Assembly (NCBI RefSeq): GCF_030296575.1
Contig: NZ_AP027729.1
Coordinates: 1,364,001 to 1,428,000 of the forward strand
Length of the DNA: 64,000 bases
Direction: 5' to 3'
Source of the DNA: Paraoerskovia sediminicola
GTDB taxonomy: Bacteria > Actinomycetota > Actinomycetes > Actinomycetales > Cellulomonadaceae
Below, one piece after another: positions 19,847-31,518 of the stretch. The position numbers and the translations under genes were made by a program. Position 1 is the stretch's first letter, and each line of letters starts with the position of its first letter. The notes under the pieces are model-generated. The model made no database searches, was not told the origin of the DNA, and was given only the letters and a program-made list of their open reading frames with translations.

Positions 19847-21227
19847 ATGGTCCACCGGTCTCCCGTCCGCGCCGCGCTCGTCGTGCTCGCCGCCGCGGCG
19901 ACCCTGTCCCTTGGGGCATGCTCGGGCGACGGGTCGTCGACGGGCGATGCGGTGCCGTCCGGCACGACCGGCACGGGCTCCGGCACGGGCTCTGGTTCGA
20001 GCACGACCGGCGATGGGGTCGTCACCGTCCCCGGTGACGCCGACACGATCCAGGGTGGCGTCGACCTCGCGGCCGAGGGCGACACGGTCGAGGTCGGGCC
20101 GGGCGTGTACGAGGAGTCCGTGGCCATCACGACCGCCGGCATCACGCTGCGCGGCACCGACCGGAACGACGTCGTGATCGACGGGGGCAGATCCGCGGCA
20201 ACGGGGTCGTCGTGACCGCCCCCGGCGTGACGGTCGAGAACCTGACCGTCCGCAACCACAACCTCAACGGGGTGCTCGTCACCGGGCTGACCGAGGACGG
20301 CGGGATCGCGAGCGGCAGCTCCGGGTACACCCGGCTCGACCCCGAGGAGTTCCCGCCGCTCGAGGGGTTCGCCGTCCGTTACGTGACGGCCGCGAACAAC
20401 GGGCTCTACGGCGTCTACGCGTTCGACGCGAACGACGGCGTCATCGAGGACAGCTACGCGTCGGGCCACGCGGACTCGGGCTTCTACGTGGGCCAGTGCC
20501 AGGACTGCCAGATCGTCGTGCGGGGCAACGTCGCCGAGTTCAACGCGGTCGGCTACGAGCAGACGAACGCGAGCGACTCCGTGGACGCGGTCGGCAACAG
20601 GTTCACCGACAACCGGGTGGGGGCGTCGATCCTGTCGGACTACCAGGAGGCGTTCGTGCCCCAGCACGGGACCCGGTTCGTGGGCAACGTCGTCGGCGAC
20701 AACTCCGAGGCACGGACACCCTCCGAGGCGAACGGCGCGTTCGGCCTCGGCATCGTGGTGACCGGCGGCAAGGAGGACCTCGTCGCGCGCAACCGGGTCG
20801 AGGGCAACCCGCTCGCCGGGATGGTGCTCGCGTCGATCGAGGACATCACCCCGGACGACAACCGCTTCGAGGGCAACGTCGCGTCGGCCAACGGCGTCGA
20901 CCTCGCGTACACGGCGAGCGAGCGGTCCCCCGGGCAGGGCAACTGTGCGGAGGGCAACGAGCTGTCGACCACGGTGCCCACCGACCTGCTCGAGCTGTGG
21001 CCGTGCGGCGGTGGCGACTCAGGCTCCGGCAGCGCGCAGGCACCCGGCGCCACGCTCACCCCCTGGAGGCCCCGCCCGGCATCTCGTTCCGCGACGTGGG
21101 CGCACCGCCCCCGCAGCCGACCATGCCGGACGACGCGGCCGGGCTCCCCGCCGAGGCGCCGGTCGTGGAGATCGACAGCATCGACGTGCCCTCCGCGGAC
21201 CTGCTCGCCGACCGGACCCGCTCGTGA
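19847..21227 (+). CDS. Parallel beta-helix lipoprotein, two frameshifts in this sequence
   Basis: Secreted lipoprotein: VLAAAATLSLGACSGDGSST gives a type II signal with lipobox LGAC. Then a Ser/Gly/Thr linker and the opening of a right-handed beta-helix (DADTIQGGVDLAAEGDTVEV). Coils rich in Asn turns follow (VENLTVRNHNLNGVLVTGL, ANNGLYGVYAFDANDGVIED, RNRVEGNPLAGMVLASIED), related to NosD/pectate-lyase-like helices. No catalytic residues can be assigned. Frames are repaired at G-run 20183-20187 and C-run 21059-21063; length about 460 residues. The stop overlaps the GTG of the next lipoprotein gene. Substrate unknown. Confidence 0.8.
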
Positions 21228-22027
21228 CGCGCGGTGCACCCCGGGCCGGACGGCGCGTGTCGGTGGCGGGGGCCAGGGCCAGGGCCAGGGCCAGGGCCGG
21301 AGTCGCGGCCGCGGCCGCGTTCGCCCTCACGCTGACGCTCGGCGCGTGCACCCCGAGCGACGGCGACACCGAGAGCTCGCCTGCGCCGTCCGCCACCGCC
21401 CGGCCCGTCACCCAGGCCGAGGCCGACCGGCTCGCGGTCGCCCGCTTCAACGTCTACGACGAGCGGTACGTCGACCTCACGGCATCGATCCCGGTCGAGG
21501 GCCAGGTCCTCGAGCTCGACGGCACGGCAGACATGCAGGCCCACGAGGCGTACGCACAGGTCACCACCGGCGACGATCCACCGCAGCACGCCCTGCTCCA
21601 GTGGACGCAGGCCGGCAAGGCACTGGTCCCGCTCGCCGAGGACGACCCCGCCGTGGACGGCTCGACCCTCCCGGACCCGCCGCCCGCCGACGGCTGGCAA
21701 CCCGCCGCACTCGTGCCCGAGGACCCCCTCGACGCGATCCTGGCCGTGATCCTCTCGCTCGCGTCCGACCGACCCGAGAACGCGCAGCTCCTGCTGCAGA
21801 ACGGCGCCGAGTGGGTCGGTACCGAGACCTACGACGACGTCGAGGCGGACGTGTTCACCGCCCCCGGGAGCGACGGGACCAACACCGGGGCGATCCGGTA
21901 CTCCGTCGACGAGCGCGGCGTCCTGCACCACGTCACCGCCGACGTGGGCCGCGACGACCTCGTCGAGATCTCCCTGACACCGGCCGAGGACCCCGCCGAG
22001 ATCCCGCTGATCCCCGCCCTGGGCTGA
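21224..22027 (+). CDS. Predicted lipoprotein of unknown function
   Basis: 267 residues from GTG 21224, which overlaps the previous stop (GTGA), so it is translationally coupled to the beta-helix gene. The n-region is unusually rich in arginine, with four Ala-Arg steps coded by a DNA repeat. AAAAAFALTLTLGACTPSDG holds the lipobox (LGAC). The mature part is acidic and has RFNVYDERYVDLTASIPVEG and a beta-rich C terminus (VFTAPGSDGTNTGAIRYSVD). I do not recognise the family; it resembles small surface lipoproteins with a SRPBCC/LolA-like sheet, but this is only an impression. Confidence 0.75.
   Translation: MTRGAPRAGRRVSVAGARARARARAGVAAAAAFALTLTLGACTPSDGDTESSPAPSATARPVTQAEADRLAVARFNVYDERYVDLTASIPVEGQVLELDGTADMQAHEAYAQVTTGDDPPQHALLQWTQAGKALVPLAEDDPAVDGSTLPDPPPADGWQPAALVPEDPLDAILAVILSLASDRPENAQLLLQNGAEWVGTETYDDVEADVFTAPGSDGTNTGAIRYSVDERGVLHHVTADVGRDDLVEISLTPAEDPAEIPLIPALG
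21271..21298 (+). repeat. GGCCAG hexanucleotide repeat in lipoprotein signal peptide
   Basis: Four perfect GGCCAG units plus GGCC, in frame, coding for the Ala-Arg steps of the positively charged n-region. Loss or gain of units keeps the frame and would alter signal-peptide charge. Confidence 0.85.
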
Positions 22028-22193
22028 CCAGGCCGGGGTCGAGGGTCACGAGCAGGGTGACGACCAGCGCGACGCCAGGGCGTGACCACCGCGCGACGCC
22101 AGGCGTGACGGTCGGCATGACGACCCGCACGACGACAGGCACGGCGACCGGTGACGGCGCGGCCGGGCGGACACGACACCGGCAGGTGGGAGG

Positions 22194-23528
22194 ATGACCC
22201 GCGTGTCCGTCGCCCGCGAGCTCCGCCAGCTGCTCCGCCTCCAGGGGTTCCGGCGACTCTTCACCGTCCGGCTGGTCTCCCAGGCCGGCGACGGGATGTT
22301 CCAGGTCGGGCTCGCGACGCTGTTCTTCTTCTCCCCGGAGTCCCAGGGCACCGCAGCCGACGTGGCGGTGGCGTTCGCGGTCCTGCTCGCCCCGTTCACG
22401 ATCGTCGGCCCCTGGGCGGGCGTGTTCCTCGACCGGTGGAGACGACGCCAGGTGCTCGTCGTCGGCAACGCCGTCCGGGTCGGGCTCACGCTGACGATCG
22501 CCCTCATCATGCTGACCTCGGGCGTCGGGCCGTGGATCTACGTCCTGGCGCTCGTGAACCTCTCGGTCAACAGGTTCCTGCTCGCCGCCCTCTCGGCGGC
22601 GCAACCACGCGTCGTCGACGGGCCGCTGCTGCTGACCGCCAACTCGCTGGCCCCCACCCTGGGCGCGGTCGCCGCCGGGCTCGGCGGCGGGATCGGCCTC
22701 GTCCTCGGGCTGCTCCTCGAGCCCGGGCGCACCAAGGACGCGATGTCCCTGTTCATCGCGACGGCGGTCTTCGGCACGGCGTCGCTCCTCGCGCTGCGGC
22801 TGGGCAAGGACCAGCTCGGTCCGCTGCGGGTCAGCTCGCCGGCGGATGTCCGCAACGAGCTGGTCCGCGTGGCCCGCGGCCTCGTGGACGGCGCCCGCTA
22901 CGTCTGGGTGCGACGCACCCCGGGCCAGGCCCTGCTCGTCATGGGGGTCCACCGGTTCATCTACGGCGTCACGTTCGTCGCGAGCATCCTCATCGCGAGG
23001 AACCTCCTCGCCGACCCGTCCGACACGCAGGCGGGCCTCGCGACCTTCGGCACGATCCTCGGGGCGTCGGCAGCAGGGTTCGCGCTCGCCGTCGTCCTCA
23101 CCCCGACGCTCAGTCCCCGCACCGGGCCCCACCGGTGGATCGGCCTGATGCTCCTCGTCGCCGCGCTCAGCCAGGCGCTGCTCACGGTCACCCTCACGCA
23201 GGCGACCATGCTCGTCGGGGCCGTGTTCCTCGGCCTGGCCGCCCAGGGGACCAAGATCGCCGTCGACACCATCGTCCAGCGTGACACCGTCGACGGCTTC
23301 CGCGGGCGTGCGTTCTCCCTGTACGACATGCTCTACAACGCCGCGTTCGTGGGCGCTGCCGCCCTCGCCGCGTTCACCCTCCCCGACACCGGGTACTCGC
23401 GGGTCGTGTTCGGGCTGCTGGCGGTCGCCTATGCCGCCGTCGCCGTCTGCTTCACCCGGTTCGGGGCGCGAACGGCAGGCGACGTGCCTGTCGAGATCGA
23501 GCGGACGGCGGACCGGCCGGCCGGCTGA
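22194..23528 (+). CDS. MFS transporter
   Basis: Twelve-TM major facilitator protein of 444 residues, intact. RRLFTVRLVSQAGDGMFQVG opens helix 1, GVFLDRWRRRQVLVVGNAVR holds the A-motif-like loop 2-3, and FLGLAAQGTKIAVDTIVQRD begins the late loop. The pattern fits the actinobacterial MFS group related to enterobactin and macrolide exporters. Substrate unknown. ATG 22194 overlaps the GC-rich, repeat-like spacer after the lipoprotein gene (22028-22193), where I see no gene. Confidence 0.85.
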   Translation: MTRVSVARELRQLLRLQGFRRLFTVRLVSQAGDGMFQVGLATLFFFSPESQGTAADVAVAFAVLLAPFTIVGPWAGVFLDRWRRRQVLVVGNAVRVGLTLTIALIMLTSGVGPWIYVLALVNLSVNRFLLAALSAAQPRVVDGPLLLTANSLAPTLGAVAAGLGGGIGLVLGLLLEPGRTKDAMSLFIATAVFGTASLLALRLGKDQLGPLRVSSPADVRNELVRVARGLVDGARYVWVRRTPGQALLVMGVHRFIYGVTFVASILIARNLLADPSDTQAGLATFGTILGASAAGFALAVVLTPTLSPRTGPHRWIGLMLLVAALSQALLTVTLTQATMLVGAVFLGLAAQGTKIAVDTIVQRDTVDGFRGRAFSLYDMLYNAAFVGAAALAAFTLPDTGYSRVVFGLLAVAYAAVAVCFTRFGARTAGDVPVEIERTADRPAG

Positions 23529-23689
23529 GCAGCCTTCCCGCCGAGCGTCGTACCGGCCGCTCATGCGCCCCGCCATCCACGATGTGGACAAACGGCGTCC
23601 TCGTCGGCAAGAATCCCCGGAACGGCCCCGCGGGGTCGGCACCGATGGTCGAGAGCACGGCTGCAGGTGGAGCACGACCTGAGGACCTC

Positions 23690-25578
23690 ATGACCCAGTC
23701 CCCTGCCCCGTCGCAGGCACCACCCGCGATCGCAGACACGTATGCAGACGTCCCGGTGGCCCCACCCGCCGGTCTTCCTGCGAACCTGCCCGCGGACATC
23801 CAGCGCCGGGCCGCGAACGCCAGCGACCTGTCGTTCACGATCTCCGACCCGACGCTCCCCGACAACCCGCTGATCTGGGTGAACCCGGCGTTCGAGCGGG
23901 TCACCGGGTATCGCGCGGACGAGGTGCTGGGCCGCAACTGCCGGTTCCTCCAGTCGGCCGCGACGGACGCCGACGCCCTCCAGCGCATCCGCGACGCCCT
24001 CGCCGAGAACCGCACGAGCGCCGAGACGCTGCTCAACGTGCGCCGGGACGGCACCCCGTTCTGGAACCAGGTCGTCATCTCCCCCGTCCTCGACGACGAG
24101 GGTCGCACGACGCACCACGTCGGGATCCAGGCGGACGTGACCTCACGGGTCCGCGAGGACGTCGCCAAGGTGCGTAGGCTCCGTTCCGCGGAGCAGCAGA
24201 ACGACCGGCTGCGGCTCCTCGCCACGATCACCCAGCAGCTGCTCGAGCTGTTCGACGACTCGGCCGGCGCCGAGCTGCTGCCTCGGCTCGTCGCACCCCA
24301 CTTCGGCGACTGGTGCTTCGTGACCGTCGTGGACGACACCGGCCGGCAGACCACGACCCACATCGCGTCCGCCGATCCGCTGGACCCGACGAAGGCCGCC
24401 GCGGTCGAGACCCTGACCCGGAGCACCACCTGGCTCGAGCGTTCGCCGATGATCAACCACGTCCTCGCGGCCGGGAACGACTACCTCCCCGCCCCGTACG
24501 CCAACGACCTGGGCCGCCTCCCGGAGCGCACGGAGCGGTGGGAGCACGAGGCGTTGCTGGCCCTCGGCGTCGGCACCTCGATCCTGGTGCCGCTGCGCGG
24601 ACGCGACCGCGCCCTGGGCATGCTGACCATCGTCTCCGGGAGCCGCGACGCGTTCGACCGGGACGACGTCCGCGACATCACCGCACTGGGCGCCCGCGCG
24701 GGGCTCGCCCTCGACAACGCCCGGCTCTTCGCGGCCGAGCACGACCGAGCGGTGACGCTGCAGCGCAGCATGCTGCCCGTGCTGCCCGAGGTGCCGGGCC
24801 TCGACTGCGCGGCCTCGTACCTGCCCGCGTCGGCCCGCGCCGCCGTGGGCGGGGACTGGTACGACGTGATCCCGCTCCCGGGGGCGACGTCGGGATCGCG
24901 GTGGGCGACGTGGTCGGGCACGACATCCGGGCCGCAGCCTCGATGGGCCAGCTGCGCTCGGTGCTGCGCTCCCGCGCCTGGTCCGGCGGGTCGCCGCGCG
25001 AGGTCCTCGACAGCCTCGACGGGCTCGTCGGTGGTCTCGGGATGGCGGACGTCGCGAGCTGCGTGTACATCGACCTGTCCCCTGTGGACGACGCGGACGG
25101 CGCCCGTACGGCCACGTACGCCCGCGCCGGTCACCTGCCGCCTCTGCTGATCGCCGCGGACGGCTCGGTCCAGCTCCTCGAGGGTGCGCTGTCGACGCCC
25201 GTCGGCATCGCGAACCCGCCGCGCGGCGGGTTCGGCGGCACGAGCCCCGAGCCGGACCGTGCAGGTCCCGACGCAGGTGCCGACACAGAGGCTGAGGCAG
25301 AAGCGGAGGCAGGCGCCGGTCCGGAGGCGAGCATCGATATCCCCGCAGGCGCGACGCTCGTCCTCTACACGGACGGTCTCCTCGAGCGCCGCGACCGCGG
25401 CCAGCGCGAGGGCCTCGAGGAGCTGCTCCAGGTGATCTCGACGATCCCGCCGGGCACGGGGGCGGACGACATGCTCGCGACGATCGTCCCCGCCATGACG
25501 GCGGACCGGCTGGAGGACGACCTGTGCGTCCTGATAGTCCGGAACGCCGGGTCGAACCCTCCGGCCACCAACTCCTGA
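23690..25578 (+). CDS. LOV-GAF-PP2C (SpoIIE-type) protein phosphatase, frameshifted in this sequence
   Basis: Probable blue-light-sensing phosphatase of about 629 residues. Residues 45-155 are a textbook LOV domain: PLIWVNPAFERVTGYRADEV, then GRNCRFLQ with the flavin-adduct Cys at about 84, and LLNVRRDGTPFWNQVVISPV. A helical linker leads to a GAF domain (about 180-330). The PP2C/SpoIIE domain has VGGDWYDVIPLPGG, VAVGDVVGHDIRAAASMGQL and TLVLYTDGLLERRDRGQREG, with the metal-binding Asp residues. The frame breaks in the G-run 24880-24884. A Glu/Ala-rich insert lies before the last motif. Likely acts on an anti-sigma-factor antagonist; no such partner is adjacent. Start ATG 23690 has GAGGA upstream. 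Confidence 0.88.
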
Positions 25579-25618
25579 CTGCAGGCCGACCGCCGTCCGA
25601 CCCGCGACGGGCGCTGGC

Positions 25619-27663
<2,045 letters not shown>

Positions 27664-27680
27664 GGGGACCTCCTGGTTCC

Positions 27681-27712
27681 TCACCACTATACCCCCGGGG
27701 GTATAGTGGTGA
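27681..27712. promoter_or_regulatory. Perfect 32-bp palindrome, operator for the CsoR/CstR-type repressor
   Basis: Half-site TCACCACTATACCCCC is followed directly by its exact complement, with no spacer. The core ATACCCCCGGGGGTAT matches the GC-tract operator pattern known for CsoR and CstR families. It lies between two divergent genes, the reductase-rhodanese (start 27663) and the small cysteine-rich protein (start 27762), so it can control both. Confidence 0.85.
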
Positions 27713-27761
27713 GCGAGATCATCGCCGAGACACGGGCCACACCGCCCGCAAGGAGGACCAG

Positions 27762-28004
27762 ATGTGCCGAGCAGTGACCTGCACGACGTGCGGCCGCACC
27801 ACGTGGGCCGGGTGCGGCCAGCACGTCGACGCTGTCATGCGCGACGTACCCAAGGCGCAGCGCTGCGCCGGCCACGAGAGCTCGAGCCGCGCGACGTCGT
27901 CTGGCACGTCACCTTCCACTGCATCGGGGAAGGCCCCGGGCACGCTGTCGACCGGAGACCGCCCGACCCGCGGATCGTTCCTCGCCCGCCTGCTCGGACG
28001 CTGA
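27762..28004 (+). CDS. Small cysteine-rich protein with CxxC and TTWAGCGQH motif
   Basis: 80 residues. The N terminus is MCRAVTCTTCGRTTWAGCGQ then HVDAVMRDVPKAQRCAGH, with five to six Cys and two His, suited to bind a metal or carry sulfur. The rest is a Ser/Thr-rich, probably disordered tail ending ARLLGR. Short conserved hypothetical proteins with CGKTTWxGCGxH occur in other bacteria, but no function is known to me. A strong RBS (AGGAGG) 8 bases ahead of ATG 27762 and the shared palindromic operator show that this is a real gene, probably co-regulated with the sulfur enzymes. Confidence 0.8.
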   Translation: MCRAVTCTTCGRTTWAGCGQHVDAVMRDVPKAQRCAGHESSSRATSSGTSPSTASGKAPGTLSTGDRPTRGSFLARLLGR

Positions 28005-28017
28005 TCCGGCGTCCCGG

Positions 28018-29774
28018 CTACGCGCTGCCGCCCGCCGGGACAGGGTCGAGCCTCATGTACACCTGACCCATCCCAGGTCGTACGTCGACGTCTCCCTGGC
28101 GCGGCCACAACGACATCGCCCGCTCCGCCTGAGCCGTGATCGTCAAGGAGGGGTTGACGCCCAGGTTGGCCGAGATCGTCGACCCGTCGACGACGTGCAG
28201 CCCGGTGTACCCGTGGACGCGGTGGTACGGGTCGACAACCCCGGTGGCGAGCGACTCACCGATCGTGCAGCCGCCGAGGAAGTGGGCCGTCATCGGCACG
28301 TCCGCGATGTCCCCGACAGCGCCCCCGGCGACCCCGCCGATCTTCGCGGCGACGCGGCGTGCGACGTCGTTCGCCACCGGGATCCAGGTCGGGTTCGGCT
28401 CGCCGTGCCCCGGCTCCGACCGCAGCCGGAACCGGCCCGTCCGCGAGCGCCGACCCGAGACTGTGATCGAGTTGTCGAGGGTCTGCATGACGAGCAGGAT
28501 GATCGTCCGCTCCGACCACCGGCGCACCGAGAACCAGGTGGCGTTGCGCGGGCTCGACACCATCGCCCGCAGCCAGGAGCGCCAGCGCGGTCCTGGCTCG
28601 CCGCCGTCGCTGAGCACGGTCTGGAGCAGTCCCATCAGGTTGCTCCCCGCCCGTAGCGGACGGGCTCGACGTGGGTGTCGGCCTCGGGGTGGATCGACGA
28701 CGTGATCGCGACGCCGCGCGTGAAGTCCGGGCGTGCGCCGTCGGCTCCGCGCGCGGGTGCCTTCGCGCCGAGGAGCGACTCCGAGTTCGTGCGGGTCAGG
28801 ACGCCGAGGCGGTCGGACAGGTGCGGCAGGGCCCCGACGGCCTTCATGCGGTGCAGCAGGCTCTGCGTGCCGTACGTGCCGGCGGCGAGGACGACGTGCT
28901 GCGCGGTGAGGGTCTGCCGGTCGCGGGCGCGACGGCCCGAGGTCCCCGTCCCCCGTACCGAGACCTCCCAGCCCTGCTCCCCCGCCGCTCCGGTCGACGG
29001 GCCGCCCGCGCCCGACCCGAGGGGTCGCACGTCGGTCACGGTGGTCATCGGTCGCACCTGCGCCCCGCGACGCTCCGCCAGGTACAGGTAGTTCAGGTCG
29101 AGGGTGTTCTTCGCGCCGACCCGGCATCCCGTCATGCACGAGCCGCACTGCGTGCAGCTCGCCCGTCGCGGACCCTCCCCACCGAAGTAGGGGTCGTCGA
29201 CCTGCGTCCCGGGAGGGACGTCGTCCGACCCGAAGAACACGCCCACGGGCGTGAGCCGGAAGCTCGACCCGACCCCGAGGTCGTCGGCGACCCCGCGCAG
29301 CACGGTGTCGGACGGCGTCATGTGCGGGTTGGTGGTCACGCCCAGCATGCGCCGAGCCGTGGCGTAGTGGGGTGCGAGCTCGGCGCGCCAGTCGGTGATC
29401 GACGCCCACCGGGGGTCGGCGAAGTACGCCGGCGGAGGCTCGTAGAGGGTGTTCGCGTAGTTGAGCGACCCGCCCCCGACGCCTGCCCCCGCGAGGACGA
29501 CGACGTCGTCGAGCAGGTGGATCCGCTGGATCCCGTAGCAGCCGAGCGCGGGCGCCCACAGGAACTTGCGCACGTCCCAGGAGGTGCGGGGCAGGTCCTC
29601 CCGCGACCACCGGCGTCCGGCCTCCAGGACCACCACCCGGTAGCCCTTCTCGGCGAGGCGCAGCGCCGCGACCGAGCCGCCGAACCCCGAGCCGACCACC
29701 ACGACGTCGTGGTCGAAGTGTTCTCCAGCCCGGTCGGCGTCGTCGCTCGTGTCTGAAGGCCCGCGTGGAGGCAT
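28018..29774 (-). CDS. GMC-family FAD oxidoreductase (cholesterol-oxidase-like), frameshifted
   Basis: About 585 residues. The FAD-binding start is FDHDVVVVGSGFGGSVAALR. The family core is AGAGVGGGSLNYANTLYEPP and CTQCGSCMTGCRVGAKNTLD, a Cys-rich segment shared with ChoD-like GMC enzymes. The C-terminal catalytic region has MTAHFLGGCTIGESLATGVV and VVDGSTISANLGVNPSLTIT. A His (GGCTI..., AHFLGG) lies where expected. The frame breaks at plus-strand C-run 28645-28648; the repaired join is YGRGSNLMGLLQTVLSD. ATG 29774 chosen. Probable substrates are sterols or other secondary alcohols; not certain. Divergent from the MFS pump. Confidence 0.87.
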
Positions 29775-29879
29775 GCGTGAAGGGTACGACCGTTCGGTGG
29801 CGGGTCGCAGCGCTGGGCGAGCGCCCAGGAGGCGCCGGGAATGAGGTGGCCACCGGGGTGGTTGCAGCGTGAGAATGTA

Positions 29880-29895
29880 CCTACCGCCCGGTAGG
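29880..29895. promoter_or_regulatory. TetR-type operator between GMC oxidase and MFS pump
   Basis: Perfect inverted repeat CCTACCG - CC - CGGTAGG. It matches the form of many TetR-family operators (ACCTACCG...CGGTAGGT). It lies 40 bases before the MFS start codon and 105 bases from the GMC start. No tetR gene is adjacent in this window. Confidence 0.65.
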
Positions 29896-29934
29896 CCGGC
29901 GTCTGCGTGGCGCGGTCCGAGACGCAGGAGAACC

Positions 29935-31481
29935 ATGAGCACCCCCAGACCCCTGAGCGCGCCGCGACGGCGACCGGCACGATGTCGCGGCAGGACGTCG
30001 TCGTCATCGCGCTGCTGCTCATGTCCGCGTTCGTCGTGATCCTCAACGAGACCACCATGGGCGTCGCGCTGCCGCCGATCATGGACGAGCTCGGGATCAC
30101 CGCAGCGACCGGGCAGTGGCTCACCACGGCGTTCATGCTCACGATGGCCGTCGTCATCCCCGCGACGGGCTGGCTGATCCAGCGGCTCGGGACGCGGCGC
30201 GCCTACGTCGTGGCGATGTCCCTGTTCAGCGCGGGCACGCTGCTCGCCAGCCTGGCTCCCGGGTTCGGGCCGCTGCTCGTGGGGCGGATCGTCCAGGCGT
30301 CCGGCACCGCGATCATGCTGCCGCTGCTGATGACCACGATCATGACGCTCGTGCCCCCGATGTCCCGCGGCAAGGTCATGGGCAACGTCGCGATCGTCAT
30401 GTCCGCGGCGCCGGCGCTCGGCCCGACCCTGTCGGGAGCCGTGCTGGAGATCTCCGGCTGGCGCACCATCTTCCTCGTCGTCCTGCCGATCGCGCTCACC
30501 GCCCTGGTCCTCGGCGCGATCTTCGTGCGCGACACCGCCGAGCGGAAGTCCACGCGGCTCGACCCGCTGTCCCTCCTCCTCGCGGTGCTCGCGTTCGGCG
30601 GACTCGTGTACGGGCTCTCGAGCCTGGGCGAGGCGGCCGAGGCCACGCCGCTCGTGCCCGTGTGGGTGCCGATCGTCGGCGGCGCGCTCGCGCTCGGCCT
30701 GTTCGTCTGGCGCCAGCTGTCGCTCCAGCGCACCGACTCGGCGCTCCTCGACCTGCGCGTCTTCGCCGCCCGCGACTTCACGATCGGCCTCTCGATCCTC
30801 GCGATCGCGATGGTCGGACTGTTCGGCTCGATCATCCTGATCCCGCTCTACCTGCAGAACGTGCTCGGCCTCGAGCCGCTCGCGACCGGGCTCATCGTGC
30901 TGCCCGGCGGCCTGATGATGGGGCTGCTCGGCCCGACGGTCGGTCGCCTCTACGACCGTGTCGGCCCGCGACCGCTCGTGATCCCCGGCACCGCACTGGT
31001 CACCGGGGCGATGGCGATGCTCGCCACCGTCTCCTCCACCACCGCGCCGTGGTTCGTGCTGTGCTCGCACATCGTCCTCAGCCTCGGGCTCGCGTTCGTC
31101 TTCACGCCGCTGTTCACGTCGGCCCTCGCGGCCCTCAAGCCGCAGCTGTACTCGCACGGCTCCGCGGCGATCAGCACCGTGCAGCAGCTGGCGGGTGCCG
31201 CCGGGACCGCCCTGTTCATCGCGGTCATGACCACGGTGTCGGTCTCGGCCGAGGAGTCGGGTGCCACCGAGGTCGCCGCCCTCGGTGAGGGCGTCCGCGA
31301 GGCCTTCGTGTGGGGTGCCGTCGTCGTCGGGTTCGCGCTGGTCGCCTCGTTCTGGCTGCGCAAGCCGCCGCCCGTCGAGGAGTCGGTCGACGGCCCGCGC
31401 CACGAGGAGGTCGGTGCCGAGGGTGTCGGTGCGCAGCGACCGGCGACCGACGAGCCGATCGACCGGACCCCGGTGCACTGA
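29935..31481 (+). CDS. DHA2-type MFS drug exporter (EmrB/QacA-like), possible frameshift at start
   Basis: Fourteen-TM drug:H+ antiporter of about 515 residues. Helix 1 SRQDVVVIALLLMSAFVVIL, motif D1 LNETTMGVALPPIMDELGIT, motif A-like WLIQRLGTRRAYVVAMSLFS, motif C APALGPTLSGAVLEISGW. ATG 29935 has AGGAG at a good distance, but reading into the body needs one extra C in the run 29942-29946 (then MSTPQTPERAATATG). If the sequence is correct as given, translation would start at ATG 29982. Likely repressed by a TetR protein through the palindrome at 29880. The C-terminal tail is acidic. Confidence 0.88.
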
Positions 31482-31518
31482 CCGGCCGCGCCGGCCACGG
31501 AGGCCGCGCGCCTCGACG

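Noticed and set aside
22028..22193. Insertion sequence or mobile element in the GC-rich spacer before the MFS gene
   Set aside because: Only imperfect ACGACG/GTGACG-type short repeats; no terminal inverted repeats or transposase.
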